64,000 nt of DNA, from positions 68,121 through 132,120 of the forward strand of contig CAVORB010000032.1 of assembly GCA_963698495.1 (NCBI GenBank). The letters are read 5' to 3'. The notes under the pieces are model-generated. The model ran no database searches, was not told the DNA's origin, and saw only the letters and a program-made list of their open reading frames with translations. A program made the position numbers and the translations under genes. The DNA comes from CAVORB01 sp963698495 (GTDB lineage Bacteria > Pseudomonadota > Gammaproteobacteria > Chromatiales > Chromatiaceae). Positions within the stretch are counted from its first letter, which is position 1. Every line of letters starts with the position of its first letter. Positions 63,669 to 64,000 of this stretch are shown in pieces.

Positions 63669-64000
63669 GATACAGAGAGAGCCGGTGATGGGGCTTTGGA
63701 CGGCCTCTGAATTCACCTACTAAAGAAGCCTCCCATGCTTGGCTTATCGTAGCGGGTACCAGCAGGTTGCCTACTTGGAGAACCAGATTCGACTAGCGCC
63801 GTTGACTCGCTTGACCGACCTTATCCCATCGCTTTGTGGCTTTTGAACGGGCGGCGCTCATTTATGCCGTGCCGTCGCGCCGTCTATTGCAGGTGTACGG
63901 GTCGGTTGGAATGCCGCCGTTGCGTCTGCGCAAGGGTGGATCTCAGTCCGCTTTCGGACGGGTCTGCGCGCATAGATTCTTGGACGCAATGTCGCATTAG
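63669..64000. other. Terminal gap, nothing recognised
   Basis: About 332 bases after the kinase stop to the window edge. I see no open frame with family resemblance, no repeat copy and no strong hairpin. Confidence 0.4.

Overview
The window is dense, high-GC, gammaproteobacterial-style chromosome with short gaps and many 4-8 base ATGA/GTGA overlaps between genes. The content fits a salt- or alkali-adapted member of the Chromatiales, perhaps Ectothiorhodospiraceae-like (an inference, not a phylogenetic result). It holds a complete Mrp Na+/H+ antiporter operon, two large MscS-type channels, an MgtE, a P-type cation ATPase, a Kef-type antiporter, an SHP/DHC/cytochrome b561 cluster and a B12-dependent LitR/CarH-like regulator. 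I saw no rRNA, tRNA, CRISPR array, complete insertion sequence or phage gene.

Layout. 1-1.9 kb: an exported protein cut by the window edge and a helix-hairpin-helix protein with a lysine tail. 2.2-7.7 kb: a Gld-like ABC exporter (ATPase, fused permease-GldG, DUF4340) and an ArfB-type release factor. 7.9-13.1 kb: a DUF2934 protein and a reverse-strand RND efflux pair. 13.5-19.2 kb: mrpA(B)CDEFG. 19.2-22.3 kb: a SLOG protein, a LON-domain protein, an IscA-like/SufE-like pair and a lipoprotein. 22.6-28.5 kb: a TolB-M28-PDZ protein, an MBL-fold RNA hydrolase, hprK and a YkgJ-type cysteine-cluster protein. 28.7-33.8 kb: an MscK-like channel, a PA3496-family small protein, an SCP2 protein and a frameshifted Gly-rich/Asp-Arg-repeat protein. 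34.2-36.8 kb: a RimB-like protease, RimK and an AspA/AstE-like hydrolase. 37-41.6 kb: an Mla-type lipid transporter and mgtE. 42-45.9 kb: a second RimK-AspA pair, an MscS channel and a ZntB remnant. 45.9-52.1 kb: a Usp protein, a P-type ATPase and a Kef-type antiporter. 52.4-56.8 kb: cytochrome b561, SHP, DHC, PepSY, a PhoP-like two-component pair and a glycine-zipper protein. 56.8-60.2 kb: a reverse-strand litR-led operon with an FKBP-methyltransferase fusion and two unknown genes. 61-63.7 kb: a lower-GC hybrid histidine kinase with two apparent single-base frameshifts.

Themes. Ion and osmotic homeostasis dominates, and the duplicated RimK-AspA pairs are embedded in it near mechanosensitive channels. 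A dispersed intergenic repeat of about 145 bp with a palindromic head occurs at least four to five times between 22 and 50 kb. Two promoters flanking the PhoP-like two-component genes share an 11-bp-spaced direct repeat placed 10-11 bases before a -10-like hexamer, so this system probably controls the cytochrome operon and the neighbouring glycine-zipper gene. The RimB/RimK/AspA/channel neighbourhood and the litR-led operon are the best candidates for poorly described systems.
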